Source: Combretum micranthum (taxonomy: Eukaryota > Streptophyta > Magnoliopsida > Myrtales > Combretaceae). From it: a stretch of 64,000 bases of DNA. Below, piece after piece: positions 20,420-34,577 of the stretch. Within the stretch, counting starts at the first letter, position 1. Every line of letters starts with the position of its first letter. Below the pieces are notes generated by a model. It saw only the letters and a program-made list of their open reading frames with translations. It was not told where the DNA came from and searched no databases. Position numbers and translations under genes: made by a program. The DNA is taken from assembly GCA_024138025.1 (NCBI GenBank), contig JAMXBD010000011.1, positions 3,149,501-3,213,500 on the forward strand. Direction: 5' to 3'.

Positions 20420-23400
20420 ATATTCTCTTTTCCCTTCATTTCTTTTTCATTAAAATTTTCTAAAGATCCACATAAGGTAAAATGTTCACAAAATCCATCT
20501 TTCAAGTGCTTTTAGTCTATATTGAAGTTAGTGTAATGTAAGATTATGCTATAATTCATGTTTCTTCTTCTTTTTCCAATGTAAAATCTCTAATACCCAA
20601 AGGATCAAGTAAATAAAAAATACTATTTAAGCTTTAGATTAAATTAGCACTTAATAGTCTATTACATCTAGATATGGTAGATTTAGCTCATAGACTCTAA
20701 TTAATAATTTTTGCTACTTATAGATGTTGAATATGAAGAATTGAACAAGTGGGCTGTATTAATTGGATGTTTAAAATGATGTTTTAATGGGATTAAAATG
20801 AGATATGAAGGTGATTTATAGTATTGAATATATGTGTATTGATAATAAACTTCCAAGTAGGTTTTGTGGAGCAATTTGGATATAATGGGGACGTGTGAAC
20901 TTAATTAGTTATTAAATGTTTGAACACGTTAAACATGTCATTTAAGAATTTTTATGTGTTCTTAAGGTTTTGAGAATGTACTTTGACAATTTATTGGATT
21001 ATGACATGATTGTGCCAATGGTAGTAATTTGTGAAAAATCTAGACATAATGTGGTCTATGAATTAATGTAGAAATAATCTGGTTGTAACCGTGTGAATGT
21101 GGAATTTTGTAATGCAATCCTTGAATGAAATGAAATAATGGGACAATTATGCCATCTTAACGATATAATTTTTTTTTTTTTTTTTTTTTGGCCACTAATG
21201 GGATAAACCTGGTAGAGGATTTAATTTATGGCATACAAGTACATAGGATGCTTATAAGTGTAGATTGACCATAGATACTTGTCAAATAATTGTAATCTTA
21301 TTAATTATGAATAAAAATGATATTGATAAGAAAATTAAGAAAATTTTCAAATTTATTCTACATTCAACTACCTCCTAAGAATAAATATTTCTATTGATAA
21401 GTTACTTTTCTTTGTGCAAGAAATGAAATTTTATAATTGGATTAATAACTTGATGGAATATCATGAATAAAAAGGAAATATGAATAATGGCTATATAATC
21501 AATCATGGTGAAATGTCTAAATTCATTGTTGTAAGTGCATATCTAAAAATGTAGCATGAAAAAAAATTACTTAGATGCATTTTATGGTAACATTTGCTAG
21601 CAAAATTAGTTATAATTTGTAAATCTTGATAAAATATAGATGAAAGTACTAAATTAAAAAATTCCCATATCTAAAGTGCATATAAGAACCTTACTAAATC
21701 ACATATATTCATTCTATGCCCATCTCCATATGTTTCTGTCACCTTAGAACATTAGGGTTATTTGCATTTTAATGAAATGTCCATCCTACATTGGTATAAC
21801 ATGGTTGTTGAATGGAATACAAATAAGGAAAAAGACGAAGTCGGGTCCCTATATGGCATGGTTCATGCATGGATTGTGGCTATCTAACACATTTTCCTAT
21901 AAAACATTGGCTAGCCACCTTAAATTGAGTATTTAGCAATTTAAGATATGGAAAACACCCATGGCCATGACTATGTATGCCACGGTTTGGTGTAGGGCAT
22001 TTTCCTTAATGGTAAACCTATAATAGGATAATGTGATTTAGTTTGCTAAATGGAGTATCAAGAAAGAACCAAAATGAATCATAGTAGTAGACATGATAGG
22101 CTGTGGTTTTATTAGGGATGAGGCTAATTTTAAGTATAAAATTGCTTAAATCATATCTTCATTCATAATATGAATATGATGTAATAAGAAGAATGAAAGT
22201 AAGAAATGTGAATACTGCCCTTATATGTTTTCAACCATATCGGGGATTATTGCGACTTCTCAAATGTGATTATCATATGTGTAACAAAACTATAATGAGG
22301 CATAAGAGAAATAAAAATAAAAAACATAGCTTTTAGGACCAATGTATATGTCTCAGCCCATATGCAGATTATACGTAAATTAAATCCAATTCATGTTTTT
22401 GGGTCACAAGGATTATAGGTTAATGAAAAAAAAAGTTGATATGAAGAAAGGAAAGTACCAAAATTAAAAATGAATAGATTTTAGCCCATAAGCAAGCTAA
22501 AGCCCACAATGTCACAAAACCTTAATTTGATTGGATATAATAGTGATAAATTACATTGAAATGGTGGAACTAAAGTTATAATAAAAATCGGGCCAAAGTT
22601 GGAAAAGTGGATACATGATATAGCCCAGCTCGAGAACAAACCGATAAATATGATAAAACCAATAAAACTTGCAACTATGAGCCTTAGAAAATCAAATATA
22701 AGCAAGAAAGTTATCATTTCACACTTCAAAATGGTTATAGTTTGGCCTATAGGAAATTTAGATACAAATATGATAAATATATAGGTAATCATTAGAAATA
22801 ATAAATAACATAGTGTAACTAAATGAACAAAGGAAACAAATTATCTAGACTTTAGAGAAGCTCGTATGGAAAATGAAACATTGGCCTATTTAGACCAAAG
22901 CATTTAGCAACTCAATGGAGAATAAAATCCCAAACAAAGAACATTTCATATCTAGAATAACTAAATTAGCTATACAAATGAATCAAGTAACAAACTTTTA
23001 TAATAGGGCTAATTAGTAACTACCTGAACAAGGTCCATAAAAAGATAGATTATAGCCGAGAAATGACCATAATGATAAGAAAACCTTAACCTCAAAGACT
23101 AAATAGATGAAAATGTGTATTTTCCTAACATTGATACATTTTATCATTTTTATAAGTGAGCTAAACTACCTATCAGATGCCCCAGAAGATTACTACGATG
23201 CTTGACAACAAGAATGGATAGGTGAGTAACTTTAATTCAATTCACATTGCTTGTCTACGTAGTTTAGTCACACCTGATTAAAGATAATAAATTGTTTGTA
23301 TAGGGAATTGGGAAAATTATTGGTGCATTGTATTCTAATTTATCAAAACATTCTAATTAAAGTGATAATTCAAATGTGTGATACTATTGCTTGATTACCT

Positions 23401-24412
23401 AGGAATTAAGGAGTGCCTGTAAAAATTGCTTGATCACACTAATCAGACTTAATCATATGGAACAATTTAGTTTAAATGGTCCATGCATAGAAAGATTACA
23501 TAAGCATTGCATGCTTGTAGTTATCATTGCCATGTATTACATTTCGAGCTTATGATGTGATTAGGGCATCTAATAAATAATGTTGGTTAAGCCCATGATA
23601 TTATGAGACCTATGGGATCCATGGGAACTATATGGTAAAGTGAGGAACATTGCCCATAGTTTCAATTGAAATAAGTAATACTTAGAGAGTTTTTTAGACT
23701 ATAGGTAAATGAATGATTTTACAAACACTTGGTTTTGAAACAATATACTACCCGATATTCTTTGACTCTCTAAGCATTAGTGTGGTGAGTGTTAAGTTCC
23801 TTAAACTCGGTGAGAGGGCGTAAATCTCCACTGTTTTGGATTTCGATAATCGAAACTTGTATGTGTGTAATCATATGTTTAAGTGTTGCATTGCATATAT
23901 ATGTTAACAAAACTTGGTTTATATACAATGATATGTGTTTATCGTCTGGTTAGTTCACTAAGCTGTGGTTTTGCCAATGCCTTTATAGATTTCACAAGTT
24001 CAAAAGTTATCCCTAGTTAGTATTGATGAGAGACCTCATCCGCATATGCTAGAACCCTTAGGGTAGGAACAAGTGAGTGAAATAACCCAAAGTTTATGTT
24101 GTTATTTATTATATTAAGCTTAAAATATTTTCTAGCTTGAGTATTTTTAAGACTATGTGTTAGGTTAATTAGATCGATTATAATGTTTAAGAGATTAAGT
24201 AATTATTATCTCATGATGATATTATGTATGTATATACTTTACTTTTTATTCTATATGACCTCGATGCATGTACATGTCCTGCCTTTTTGAGTAGCCTGAT
24301 CATATTATATACTTGTACTTCTCTACAGCCTTGAATATGTTGGTTGTGAAACTAGGTTATAGTTATTCATAAGGTGGAATGATACGTATAGGATACCCTT
24401 TGGAGCATGACA
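20420..24412 (+). mobile_element. Old long-LTR remnant E (3' end at 24412)
   Basis: Ends TTTGGAGCATGACA at 24412, like LTRs A-C (…TTCGGGGCGTGACA). TTCACTAAGCTG (from 23954) lies 458 bp before the end, the same place as the TCTCACTAAGCTAG box in A, B, C and F. AAGTTCCTTAAACTCGGTGAGAGGGCG (from about 23800) matches 1560-1585 of F. At the left, TTATATTCTC (near 20428) and a donor-like AAG/GTAAAA at 20477 suggest a leader. The start of the LTR and its target duplication are not identified. No coding region; a T21 run lies at 21169-21189. Confidence 0.5.
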
Positions 24413-27110
24413 ACTACACTTTTCTTTTAATCCTAACTAGAGTTTGAATTGATTTACAAAAGTATAATGGAATAGAAAAATTGATTTCTTTGTTTGCTTG
24501 CAAATTAAAGCTCTTGAGTTAAAGCTTTTATCTACCCGTAAGCTCTTATATATCAAGGAAAAAGTGGACATTAGACACAAAAATCTCTAACTTCATCTTG
24601 CATTGATTGCTCTTCAAAGGCTAGAAAAGTTGCAATAGGTCCTGACCTTAGAGCAACGGTCTTGACCTCTTGGTCATCTGATACAAGTGGTATGGATCGT
24701 TGTTAAAGTGTTTAAATGGTTTGAACCTTTGCGAAATAGTCCATACCTATTGTGCATCTGCTATGATAAAATAACATGCAGGTTCACACCGTTTGTGAAG
24801 TGGTTCAGACTTCTTGAACAAAAACATGTTTTTTCAACATGCTTTCTTTTCACTGTGCCTTTATATGATGATTGTATTGTCCAAAAACATATTTAATTAC
24901 ATAAACTTAGTTTCAAGGAGATTTATACTTCTATCTCATCAAAAGTACATACAATCTTTTAAGCTCAATAATTTTATGGATATTTATTTTGATGACATGG
25001 AAATGACAAAAAGTTGACAATTACCAAAATATAAAGGTATGTTGGTAAATTGTTTAAAAATTGAAAGTATACACGCTTGGCCTGCCATTGTCCTGTCATT
25101 AAAATAACATGTTCGTTAAATATTATTTAACAGATAAATTAAATTGTACATACTTTAAAAGTACAAGTACTAATCTACTAAAATTTAAAGACAAAATACT
25201 AAATAATCAAAAATTGAAAATACATACGCTTGATCTAACATTATTGATTATCCTGATTGTAAGAGTCAATAAATATCCCCTTTGAGTTGTGCCTAACAAG
25301 GCTTTAAATAGTAGTGAAATTTCACATAACTATGCAAATGCACCAATGGAGTACACTACCATACTTTATGCCATGTTCTTTTATGACTCCATCAATAAAG
25401 AAATTGAACATGTGGCATGCACATGTTGGCTTCAAGGGCATGTTTTTAGGTATGCTCCTCTCATAATTCTTTAGCTTTTCATCAATTTTGACGACTAGCC
25501 AACTTAGGTTTATTCTGGGGGCATGCTTTTGGTCCAGGCTCTAAATGTTTTTCAAATTGTCTTTGAAATTGCATAAAACTCATTTAAATCATTTTAATAT
25601 TCTTGAAACAAACTAGTAAACCCCTAACTTCAAAACACAGCACAAATGAGAGTGGAAATCAATTAAAAAAACCCACAATACATAAAAGAGTAGTGCTTTT
25701 TAGCACCACTGAGTTACAAATTTTAGGGGTGATTTTATTTTAAGTCACAACAATTGGAAAAGTGATTCAACTCATGTCATGGTGGATACATGTTACCTTC
25801 TCCTGTTGACACATGTCAGTTTATTTTGGTAACAATATTTGAAAAATGATTCAATTCAGGTCATGGTAGACACATGCCACCTTCTCCTATTGACACATGT
25901 CCAATGTGACTGGATTGAATCACTTTTCCAAACATTGTGACCCAAAATGAATTTATCCCCAAACGTTATGACCTATTGGTGTAATTTACCCTAAACTTTA
26001 GCATATAAAACATGTATGAATGAGTTTTACCAAACTCCTTACACTTAAACCTTTACTTGCCTTAAAGCAAATAAAAATTGATCTTAAAAAACTCTTATGG
26101 ACATCATTTTATGAAACACCTCTTACATAGAAACTTTACCATACATTACACACAATCTATTCAAATCCAGAAGATTATATTCTTCCATTAATTTTACATC
26201 TCAAATAATGTGAAAATTCACTTCCGTACTAACCTTTACTTTTATTCACAACTTTTCTCATTCATATATCGATGCTATTAGAATACTTAAATATTTAATA
26301 TGTTGAGTGTAATATATATGCTAGAGTTTAGTAGTTAGTTAACAAATGTTAACCATATCATCTAAACAAAGATCTCTATACGTACTTTATAATTAATATC
26401 TAGTTTAGCAATAGTTATTTTTTGTACACTATGACTAAAATATATGCACTCCTCATTCCATTCACTAAGCATCACAATTTAGAGCAAATCCATATTACAT
26501 CCATCCATCCCAAGGTTTTCATTTATATATATAATTTTCAATCTAGAGCCTTTTCTTCTTCTTCAACCTAAGCCATCTAATTAACGTTACACTAGATATG
26601 AACTTTATAAGTTTTCAGGAGAGATTTTTATTTGAAAACTTATTTTACTATTGAATGACCATATCCAATGTTTTTAATTTGAGGTAGGCCTTTAAGTCCA
26701 TTTTTTTAAGGGTTGAGTTATGCTCATATGATTGGCCTAGTGAGCTATATTTTTAAATAAATATTTTTATGAAATCTACATGTTTCATGTTATTTTATAA
26801 GTTTTGGAATAACCTAAATCATGGAAAAACAAATGATACTATGTGGAACTTTTTACAAAAATTGGGATAAAGGCACTAGTAAGTATTTGTACTTTCAACT
26901 TTTTACAAAAAATTGGAATAACCTAAACTATTTGTTTATTGTGATCATTTGCTAACTGATTTTAGATTTTGAAATTGTATAATTAGGTTTTGAAAACATT
27001 AGATTGAGCAATGGAAAAAATAACAAAGTATTAAAAGTAGCTAAATAGTAGTATAAGGTATCTGATAAAGACTTTTACAACCAAAACGAAATTACAAGTT
27101 TGAAAAAATA
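24413..27110. other. Gene-free region with one MITE
   Basis: AT-rich, no coding region I can support. Short open frames at 24687-25017 and 25289-25474 have no recognisable motif. The fold-back element at 25700-25992 is the only structured feature. The outer end of the D-family LTR split by the following insertions probably lies near its right side (26600-27110) but was not located. Confidence 0.4.
25700..25992. mobile_element. Fold-back MITE-like element
   Basis: The left arm (…TAGGGGTGATTTTATTTTAAGTCACAA…GGAAAAGTGATTCAA) is the inverse of the right arm (TTGAATCACTTTTCC…TTGTGACCCAAAATGAATTTATCCCC…), giving terminal inverted repeats of about 60 bp. The centre holds two direct copies of a CATGGT(G/A)GA(T/C)ACATG…CCTTCTCCT(G/A)TTGACACATGTC unit. 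No coding capacity. Confidence 0.6.
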
Positions 27111-28809
27111 ACAACTACTTTTATTTGAGAAGAACACATAATCCCATGTTCCTAGCCACTCTGCTTATAGATAAGCTCATACCGATCCATCCTGCACCCA
27201 AGAAATGCATAAGCATTGAAGTTGAAATCGCTAACACCTAAAAAGGAATGAATGAGCCGAAGCCCAGTACATAGCAACATAATCACATACAATATGGCAT
27301 ACATTCCTAGACTATATACATTACAACAACTAACAGTTTAATGATATTATTTAAGGTGATTCAAACAATACGGAAGCACTCATGCTCCCGAAAACAAGCC
27401 TAGGAATCTGGAAGTCCTAAGTAGCAACAACTGCTCAGGCATTTATATAGGTAACTCGAATACTTATATCTCCTATAGGAACATCTAGTAATAGTCTTGT
27501 AAGCCCCTGAATTTTTCGATTATGGTTTTGGAATACCAAATCGAAACCCTAAAGTCTAACCTAAATTGAAACCGAACCTTAAACAATTTCGATCACGGAA
27601 TTTCATAAGAGAATTTTCAAAAACAAAAATAGAAAGTTTAATAATCGATCGATTCGAAAATCCGAACATGAAAAGATTCGCCTATCCGATCCTTGAGTTA
27701 AACCCCTCAATTTCTATGGGAAAGATGGATTAAACCCTAACCCTAGTCAAACCGGAACTCCAAAAATCAACAAAGGTCAAGACAATCAAGCAATTTCAAC
27801 TCCGGCAGTCCTGTGTTCTCAAACCCTAGAAAACGAAATTAAGTTAATGGCTTAGAATAGTTTGTAATAATATAGGATAACATAAAAATATCAGATTCGT
27901 GAATTTCAAGTGTCCTTCAGGCTTGAATGAGATCAGTTCTCGAAAAGTGTATCCCAGAGCTTGGAATATTAAAAATATTCTGATAACACCAAAAGACTCG
28001 TAATTAAATAAGATTTCAATAATATCAGTTTTAGAATTTTTCGGTAACTAAAAATAAGAGATATAGCTCGTTTACGCGTATTTCTATTACTACTGGTATT
28101 TTATATGTCTAGTGTAAACCCCCGAAGTTTTGTGATCAAATTAAAGACCTAAACCCTAATCAAAAGTCAACTGGATTCTTAAGATAACCAAAACCCTAGT
28201 TTACCGTAACCGCTTAAATCCGACATTGCCGTTTTCTCAAGCCCTAGAAAACGAAGTTGGAAAAGTTAGCTATTATAGTTCGTAATAGCTGTAGGTTATA
28301 TAAAAATATCAGATTGAAGGAATTCGAGTGTCCTTTGAACCCGATCAGACATAGTTCTTGAAAAACGTGTCCGGAAGCCCGGAATAGGAAAAATATTCCG
28401 AATATATCGTTAGATTCGTAAAAATATGAGATTTCCAAAAATATCAATTTCGTAATTTTTCGGTAGCTAAAAATATCAGATATCACTTTTATACGCGTAT
28501 TTTCTTACTACTGGCATTAAATTGTCATGTCTACTTTTACATTACACTATTTTCTACTATTCTATACTATTCACCTATCTCTACTTTTTCTTATAACCTA
28601 CTCTTAAAAACCATACACCGATTTTTTATACATTTTCATTTCTAATACAATTTCACATCTTTCATTTCTTACTTTTAATTAACAAAATAACAAAAAAATA
28701 AATTTTTGTCTTCTGCATGCATGTAATTGGTGTCGGCCCCCTCCCAATTTCCCTCAAATTGTTTTTTTTTCAATTATTTAATCAACACAAATTATCTCCC
28801 ACATTTTCC

Positions 28810-28817
28810 TATAAATA
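28810..28817 (+). promoter_or_regulatory. TATA box of LTR B
   Basis: CCTATAAATACCCCC, followed by a C/T- and A-rich leader (CTCTCTCAAACTCTCTC). The same TATAAATACCCC occurs at 31658 (A) and 51306 (C). Confidence 0.7.
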
Positions 28818-28947
28818 CCCCCTCATACCTTCACTTCTTTCACACCACTTCTTCTCTAAAGTTACTATACCAAAATCTCTCTCAAACTCTCTCAAAAATC
28901 CTCTCCAAGAAGTCTTACAAGAAAGCTCTCTTTAGTTTCTTCTTTAG

Positions 28948-30925
28948 GTAAACTTCCTTCAAGAAAATCCTCCAAGCTTTCTTTATGTTCATCTACTTAG
29001 TATGAACTTAATGTGTGTTTTCTAAAACCATGAAGGTTAAGAAAGTAACAATAGGTTCATACTTTGTTTTTGTTCATAATCACAAATTCCTTTATGTTTC
29101 TTTATGTTTCCTTTATGTTTATTACTATCTAATATATATATAGCTATATATACTATTTAAAGCATATAAGCTCATTGTCTTGCAATTTATTTATCTTTCA
29201 TGCAATTTATTACTTCATTGCAATTTATTTATTTCACATTGATTTTAAGACTAGTCATTCTAGTCTTAGAATTGTCCTCATCAAGTCAAAACAATTCTTT
29301 TTCTTTTCCTCTTTCGGTACTAGTCTTTTCTTAGTCCCGGGATACCTTGATGAAGCTAAGGTCCCAATACTTGATTTATTTCTTTTAAGTTGTTATGTTC
29401 TTTTCATATTTTCATAGCTTATGATTCATATTCATGCATGAACATAATGTTTTTGTCTCAACAAAGATAAATGAGGAAGTGTTTTTCTAAAACTAAAGGT
29501 TCTTTTTAATAAATGTAGAAAATAGATTTCTTTAAGAACCCATGAACATGCTTAGAAATGATTTTCTTAAATAAACAAAAAGTTTTATAAAAACTTGCTT
29601 TTCATCAAGTGTTAGAAATTCTTTTAAAATAATTACAATAACAAAAATATCACTCTTAAAAGTTATTAGAATCCAAGTTTAGAAAATAAAACCACACTTT
29701 AGGAAATTAAAGTAATTACAAGAGATTAAATTTAGAAAAAGAATATTCATCTCCAATAACTCAAAATCTTTCAAAAATAAAATATTTCAATAGAATCTCA
29801 AGTTCAAAGTCTTTTAAAACCTTACTTTTGAAGTTGAGACAACTTCATTTACTTCATCCATTTGTTATGAGTCATTACATATGTGTATATACCTTTTAAA
29901 AAGTTCACAAAATACTTGAAATATTTATCTTTTCAATTGAGCTTTGCTTACAAGAAGGAAAACAAGTTTTTGCAAATTCGTGGAAAATCTGGTCGCTGCT
30001 TTTTCGGAACCCAAACGACCCAGTTTTATGAAAATAATTTTAGAAATGCGTAGATCTTTTCGAGTAGGTAGAAAACAGTATATTATACGCGAAATTCCAA
30101 GTTAAAATGAGCAAGTTATGGCCATTTTAAGTTGGAATTTTCTTTTATACGATTTTTACCGCGATTTTATGAGAAATTTAGAAACTTCAAGAATAGAAGT
30201 TTTATGAAAGACTCATTCTTGGTATTCCATTTTGTTTAGGTGACGAGGGACCCGAGATCGTCTATCCAGAGGATTATTTCGATTAGACCTACCGATTATG
30301 GAGTGAGTTAATTCTTTCCTAAGTTACATTTCCTTGGTTGTGCTTGTAATTAATGGCACTAGAAATTTAGGAAAAGATGAATGAACCAATGTTATGAAAT
30401 AATTGTTGAATGAAAATTAAGTATATCGAAAAACGATATGTTAAATAAAAGTGTGACTCTTGTATTGATATGATGAAATTATGGTTGATCACACTTAACA
30501 TGAATTCAACTTATATGGTTAAATGTTTAATTGAAATTTATTCATGCATATCATACTTGTGAGTCACATTTATTTCACTACTATTCTTCATGTGGGGAAA
30601 CGAGAAGTAGTAGTGGTGGCTAGTAGGAGCCGGTAAGTCTACATGGGCCAATAGAAGCCAGGAAGTCTACAAGCAAGCAAGAGCTGGCAAATCTGCAACT
30701 ATTGATGGTCGTATGGGCCTGTAACCACCCAACCCTTGTCATGGAGGGCGTTAAATCCATGCTACACTTGATTTCTGGTTAATCTTGTGTATTTGGTTGA
30801 TCATGTGATTGTTGCATTTCATATGCTTGAATTAAATGACTTGGTTGTCGTATGGAAATGTTATATAGTTAGGAATTATCTCACTAAGCTAGATTTGCTT
30901 ATACCCTTATAGTTTTCTATTACAG
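28948..30925 (+). other. Candidate intron inside LTR B
   Basis: Donor-like CTTTAG/GTAAAC follows the leader, and TTTTCTATTACAG/TA follows the conserved TCTCACTAAGCTAG box. The donor context is conserved in A (31849) and C (51538). Inference from sequence only; no transcript evidence. Confidence 0.4.
29247..29338 (+). repeat. Conserved pair of hairpins in LTR B
   Basis: AAGACTAG-TCATT-CTAGTCTT (29247-29267), then GGTACTA-N9-TAGTCCC (29316-29338). Counterparts in A (32155-32175, 32231-32253) and C (51791-51811, 51866-51888) keep the pairing. Confidence 0.65.
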
Positions 30926-31657
30926 TATGATTATCTATGGTTGGCCCCAAGGAGCCCAGTGTGCCAGGAATGAGCTTACGCTACTAGGAGTTTTTGGAGG
31001 AAGTTTATGTATTTTTTTGTTTTGAACATAGACTTCTAGAAAAAATCTCTATAGTAGACTTATGTGATAGTTATGTTCATTTTGTTACTAGTATAGTTGA
31101 TCAAAGACTTTAAGGCGGGGGAATACCCCTAAGATGATACGAACTTGTTATTGAATGAAGATCTTATGTTTATCCATTTAAGTTTATGCTTGCTTTTGCT
31201 ATCTATTTGAACGTAATACCCTGTGAGTCTCCTACTATCTTGGAAGCACGCCTTGCATATGATATCGAAGCTCCTGCATGATTACGGTTTGTCATTCATT
31301 AGCTTTAATATTATATGCGGTGGACTGTCACTTTTAGGATCCCCTCTGGAGCGTGACATCTAGTCTACTATTCATAGTACTATTCCTACTATTCTATTCA
31401 TACTTCACCTATCTTTACTTTTCTTATACCTATTTCTTACTACCTACATACCTATTTTCTTACTTTTTACATTACCAATACAACTTTATTCACATCAAAC
31501 TTTACACTTTATTTCTTTTCTTTACAAAAAATTACAAAATAAATAAAAATCCTCCCTCTCTCTTTCCTTTATGTGCTGCCCAACCCACCCCCCACCACCC
31601 ACCAATTATTTTTTTTTTTAATTATTTTATTACATCAAAAATTCACTCCAAAAATTC

Positions 31658-31665
31658 TATAAATA
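31658..31665 (+). promoter_or_regulatory. TATA box of LTR A
   Basis: TCTATAAATACCCC followed by an A/C-rich leader with CTCTC repeats, as in B and C. Confidence 0.7.
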
Positions 31666-32154
31666 CCCCATTCTTTCTTCATTCTTTCACACACTCATTT
31701 TACATAACAAAACTCTACCAAAATACTCTCTCAAAGCCTCTCTCCAACAAATCTCTCACAAAATACTCTCAACCCATTTCTACTCATCAAGAAAAATATC
31801 AAACATAAAACCCATTCATCTCTTTCAAAACCTTCCATTAAACCTTAGGTAAAAAATCCTATCTATATTTTTATCATGTTCATACAACTTAACATGAGTT
31901 TACTGTATGTTTCTTAGACTCATGAGAGTTAAAGAAGCAATAATTTATTCATGTTTTGTTTTTGTTCATGTTTCCTTTATTTTCTTTATGTTAATATTAT
32001 TTGTTATTATTATTGTTATTATTTGTTTCTAATATAACTTATATAATATTATGTATACTATGTATATATATATTTATTTAGAGTATATAAGCTCATTTGT
32101 TATTTATTTATTTCCAAGTCTTGCAATTTATTTACTTGTTTTATGCATTTTATT

Positions 32155-32253
32155 AAGACTAGTCTTTCTAGTCTTAGACTTGTCCATATAAGTCAAAACA
32201 AATTTCTTTTCTTTTCTTTTCTTTTCTTTTGGGACTAGTCCATTCTTAGTCCC
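32155..32253 (+). repeat. Conserved pair of hairpins in LTR A
   Basis: AAGACTAG-TCTTT-CTAGTCTT (32155-32175) and GGGACTA-N9-TAGTCCC (32231-32253), both fully paired stems. Between them lies a (CTTTT)n tract. Confidence 0.65.
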
Positions 32254-34191
32254 AGGTTGCCTTGATGAAGCTAAGGCTCCCAATACATGACCGGGATACC
32301 TTGATAAAGTTACGGTTCCCAATGCTTGACTATTTATTTATGTTTATTTACTTACAAGTATTTCTTTCTATCTTATTATGTTTTATACTTACTTTTACAT
32401 TGCTACATATTCATGCATGATTATAATATTGTTGTCTTAAGAAAAAAAATAAAAATAAAAATAAAAATAAAAATGGATTCTTTCTTAAATAAAGAAAAAG
32501 TAAACTAGATTTCTTGACAAAAGGAAATTTCAACAAAAAGATCTAAGTTTTCTTTTCTGACAAGCCCTTTTCGAAATAAGCTAATCATAAATTCTAAAAG
32601 AAGTAGTAAAGTAAATTTCTTCAAAATAATAAAAGGAACTTATTTCTTTTCTAAATCCAAAACCAAATATCCCATAAAGGAAGAATTTTTAACCATAAAG
32701 GATTTTAACTCAACCATATCTTTTATACGACTTAATTATATTCATTATAGACTTTGAGAATCACATGCTAAGAAAGATCCTTCAAGACTTAAAATTTGTA
32801 TTGTTATTTTCCTTTCAAAAATTAAAATGAAGTTTTACTAAGTTTTAAAGTTAACAAATTTTTATTAAGAAAGCTTTTCTTATAAACTTGTCTAAGAAAA
32901 TTATTTTACTATTTAACTAATGTTAAGAATAAAAAAAGTTTTCAAACCAAGATAAAATTAACTCACTATTTTAGAGACCAACTCAGAAAAATAAAATTTG
33001 TCAAGAAAATGAAGTTTTAAAGGTATGTCTATTTTCTAAAGAAGAGAAATTATATAAAAATAAAAGGAAAACATACATTCAAATATTTGAAACTTAAGAA
33101 ATATTTTGAAAAGCTTTTTTTTTTTTAATCACTAGAAATAAAGTTAGTAGATAACTTAAAGAACCAAATTTTTGGAATAAAATTTACTTTTGAAAAGTAA
33201 GAAAGTGGAATTATAATAGAAAAACATTTGCTCATAATGACTCAAATATATTTTTGTTTTCCTTGTAACAATTCAAAAAGGAGAAATTCTCAAAAAGTTT
33301 TATCATTTAAAAACCATCAAAGACAAATCATTTATAAAAATCGATATTGAGACAACACTATCAAAATCATGCATACATATGAGTATAAATATATGTCCAA
33401 AGGATTTTTCAAATATATATATATATATATATATCCATATATTTTTCTTAAGAAATTTTGAGTAAAGTAAAGTTTGGAAAAAATCATATTTTGAGAATTA
33501 CAAATTCGTTGATATTCTATACCGTGTTAGTTTGCAACCCAAATGGCTCTTTATGACAAAAATAACCTTAGAAATGGATATATCTTTTCGAGTAGGTAGA
33601 AAACAATATATTATTTGCGCGATTCCAAGTTAAAATGACCAAGTTATGGCTATTTTAAGTTGGAATTACCTTCTACGAATTTTAACGATCTTATGACATA
33701 GTTTTTTATGGGTACCGTAGAATCAATAAGAAATACTCATTATGGGTATTCTTCTTGATTAAGTGAAACCGAGGAGGAGTATTCATACCCGGAGGATTAT
33801 TTTGATTAGTGGATTTATCGATCGACTCATCCGTAAGAAAGATAGATCCGCATGGCCAAGTGAGTTTATTTCCTACCTTTTTCGTACTTGGTTGTGCTTG
33901 TAGCTAGAGGCACTAGAAGTAGAAAAAGATGAAAATGAATTATGAATGATAATATTGGTTGAAAGAATGTTAAGCATACCAAGGCACGAATCGTTGTTAA
34001 TTAACATATGTTTTACTATTATTCTGTTGGAGTGTAGCAAATTCTGTGATTACCTTTAAATTACTTTAATCATTTACTATGAATTATATAAATTGATTCA
34101 TGCATATCACGCAGATAGTTTCATTGCATGAGTTACTAATCTCGATGGGTCAAGAGTTAGTAGCCGGGTGTGCAGTAGCCAGAAATCTACA

Positions 34192-34293
34192 AAATGGGCG
34201 ATAGGAGCTTAAAAGAACTATTTTGAAATGGGCGATAGGAGCCTGAAAGAACTATTTTGAAATGGGCGATAGGAGCCTGAAAGAACTATTTTA
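34192..34293 (+). repeat. Three tandem 34-bp units in LTR A
   Basis: AATGGGCGATAGGAGCCTGA plus AAGAACTATTTTG repeated three times at a 34-bp period (starts near 34194, 34228, 34262). Related GGAGCC…AGTCTAC units in B (30620-30690) are more diverged. Confidence 0.85.
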
Positions 34294-34544
34294 TGATGGA
34301 CTAGTAGTAGCCTGGAATAAACTAAATGAGTTGGATTTTAAGTTGGGTTTTAAAGAGCCGGGAACACCTAACTCGGAATGGAGGGGTAAATCCATTCAAA
34401 CATATGATTTCCGGTAGATCATATGTATTGCTTGATCACTTGCTTGATGCATTCATATGCTTGATTAATAACTTGCTTGAAATTATTTATACAATGAAAT
34501 AGCCATGAATTCCTTAAACTATATATTAATGTGTTATTGGAATA

Positions 34545-34577
<33 letters not shown>

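Larger units (their letters stand above)
18256..20420. other. Gene-free AT-rich stretch
   Basis: No coding signal. Apart from two tRNA-like relics (19265-19365 and 19510-19580) I see only AT-rich sequence and short A or T runs. Part of it may belong to the 5' end of LTR remnant E, whose start I could not find. Confidence 0.4.
28113..31358 (+). mobile_element. Solo LTR B (3.2 kb), TSD tctag, nested in A
   Basis: Starts TGTAAACCCCCG and ends TGGAGCGTGACA; tctag at 28108-28112 and 31359-31363. It lies in the U3 of A, upstream of A's TATA box, so A's start and promoter are separated. TATAAATA at 28810-28817; leader; donor-like CTTTAG/GTAAAC at 28948; hairpins at 29247-29338; a core shared with A and C at about 30050-30140; box TCTCACTAAGCTAG at 30879-30892; acceptor-like TTCTATTACAG ending 30925. 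No coding sequence. Confidence 0.92.

Noticed and set aside
31353..31808. 151-codon open frame over the A leader
   Set aside because: It covers the LTR A promoter and leader, is rich in Phe/Tyr/Leu from CT runs, and has no counterpart in C.
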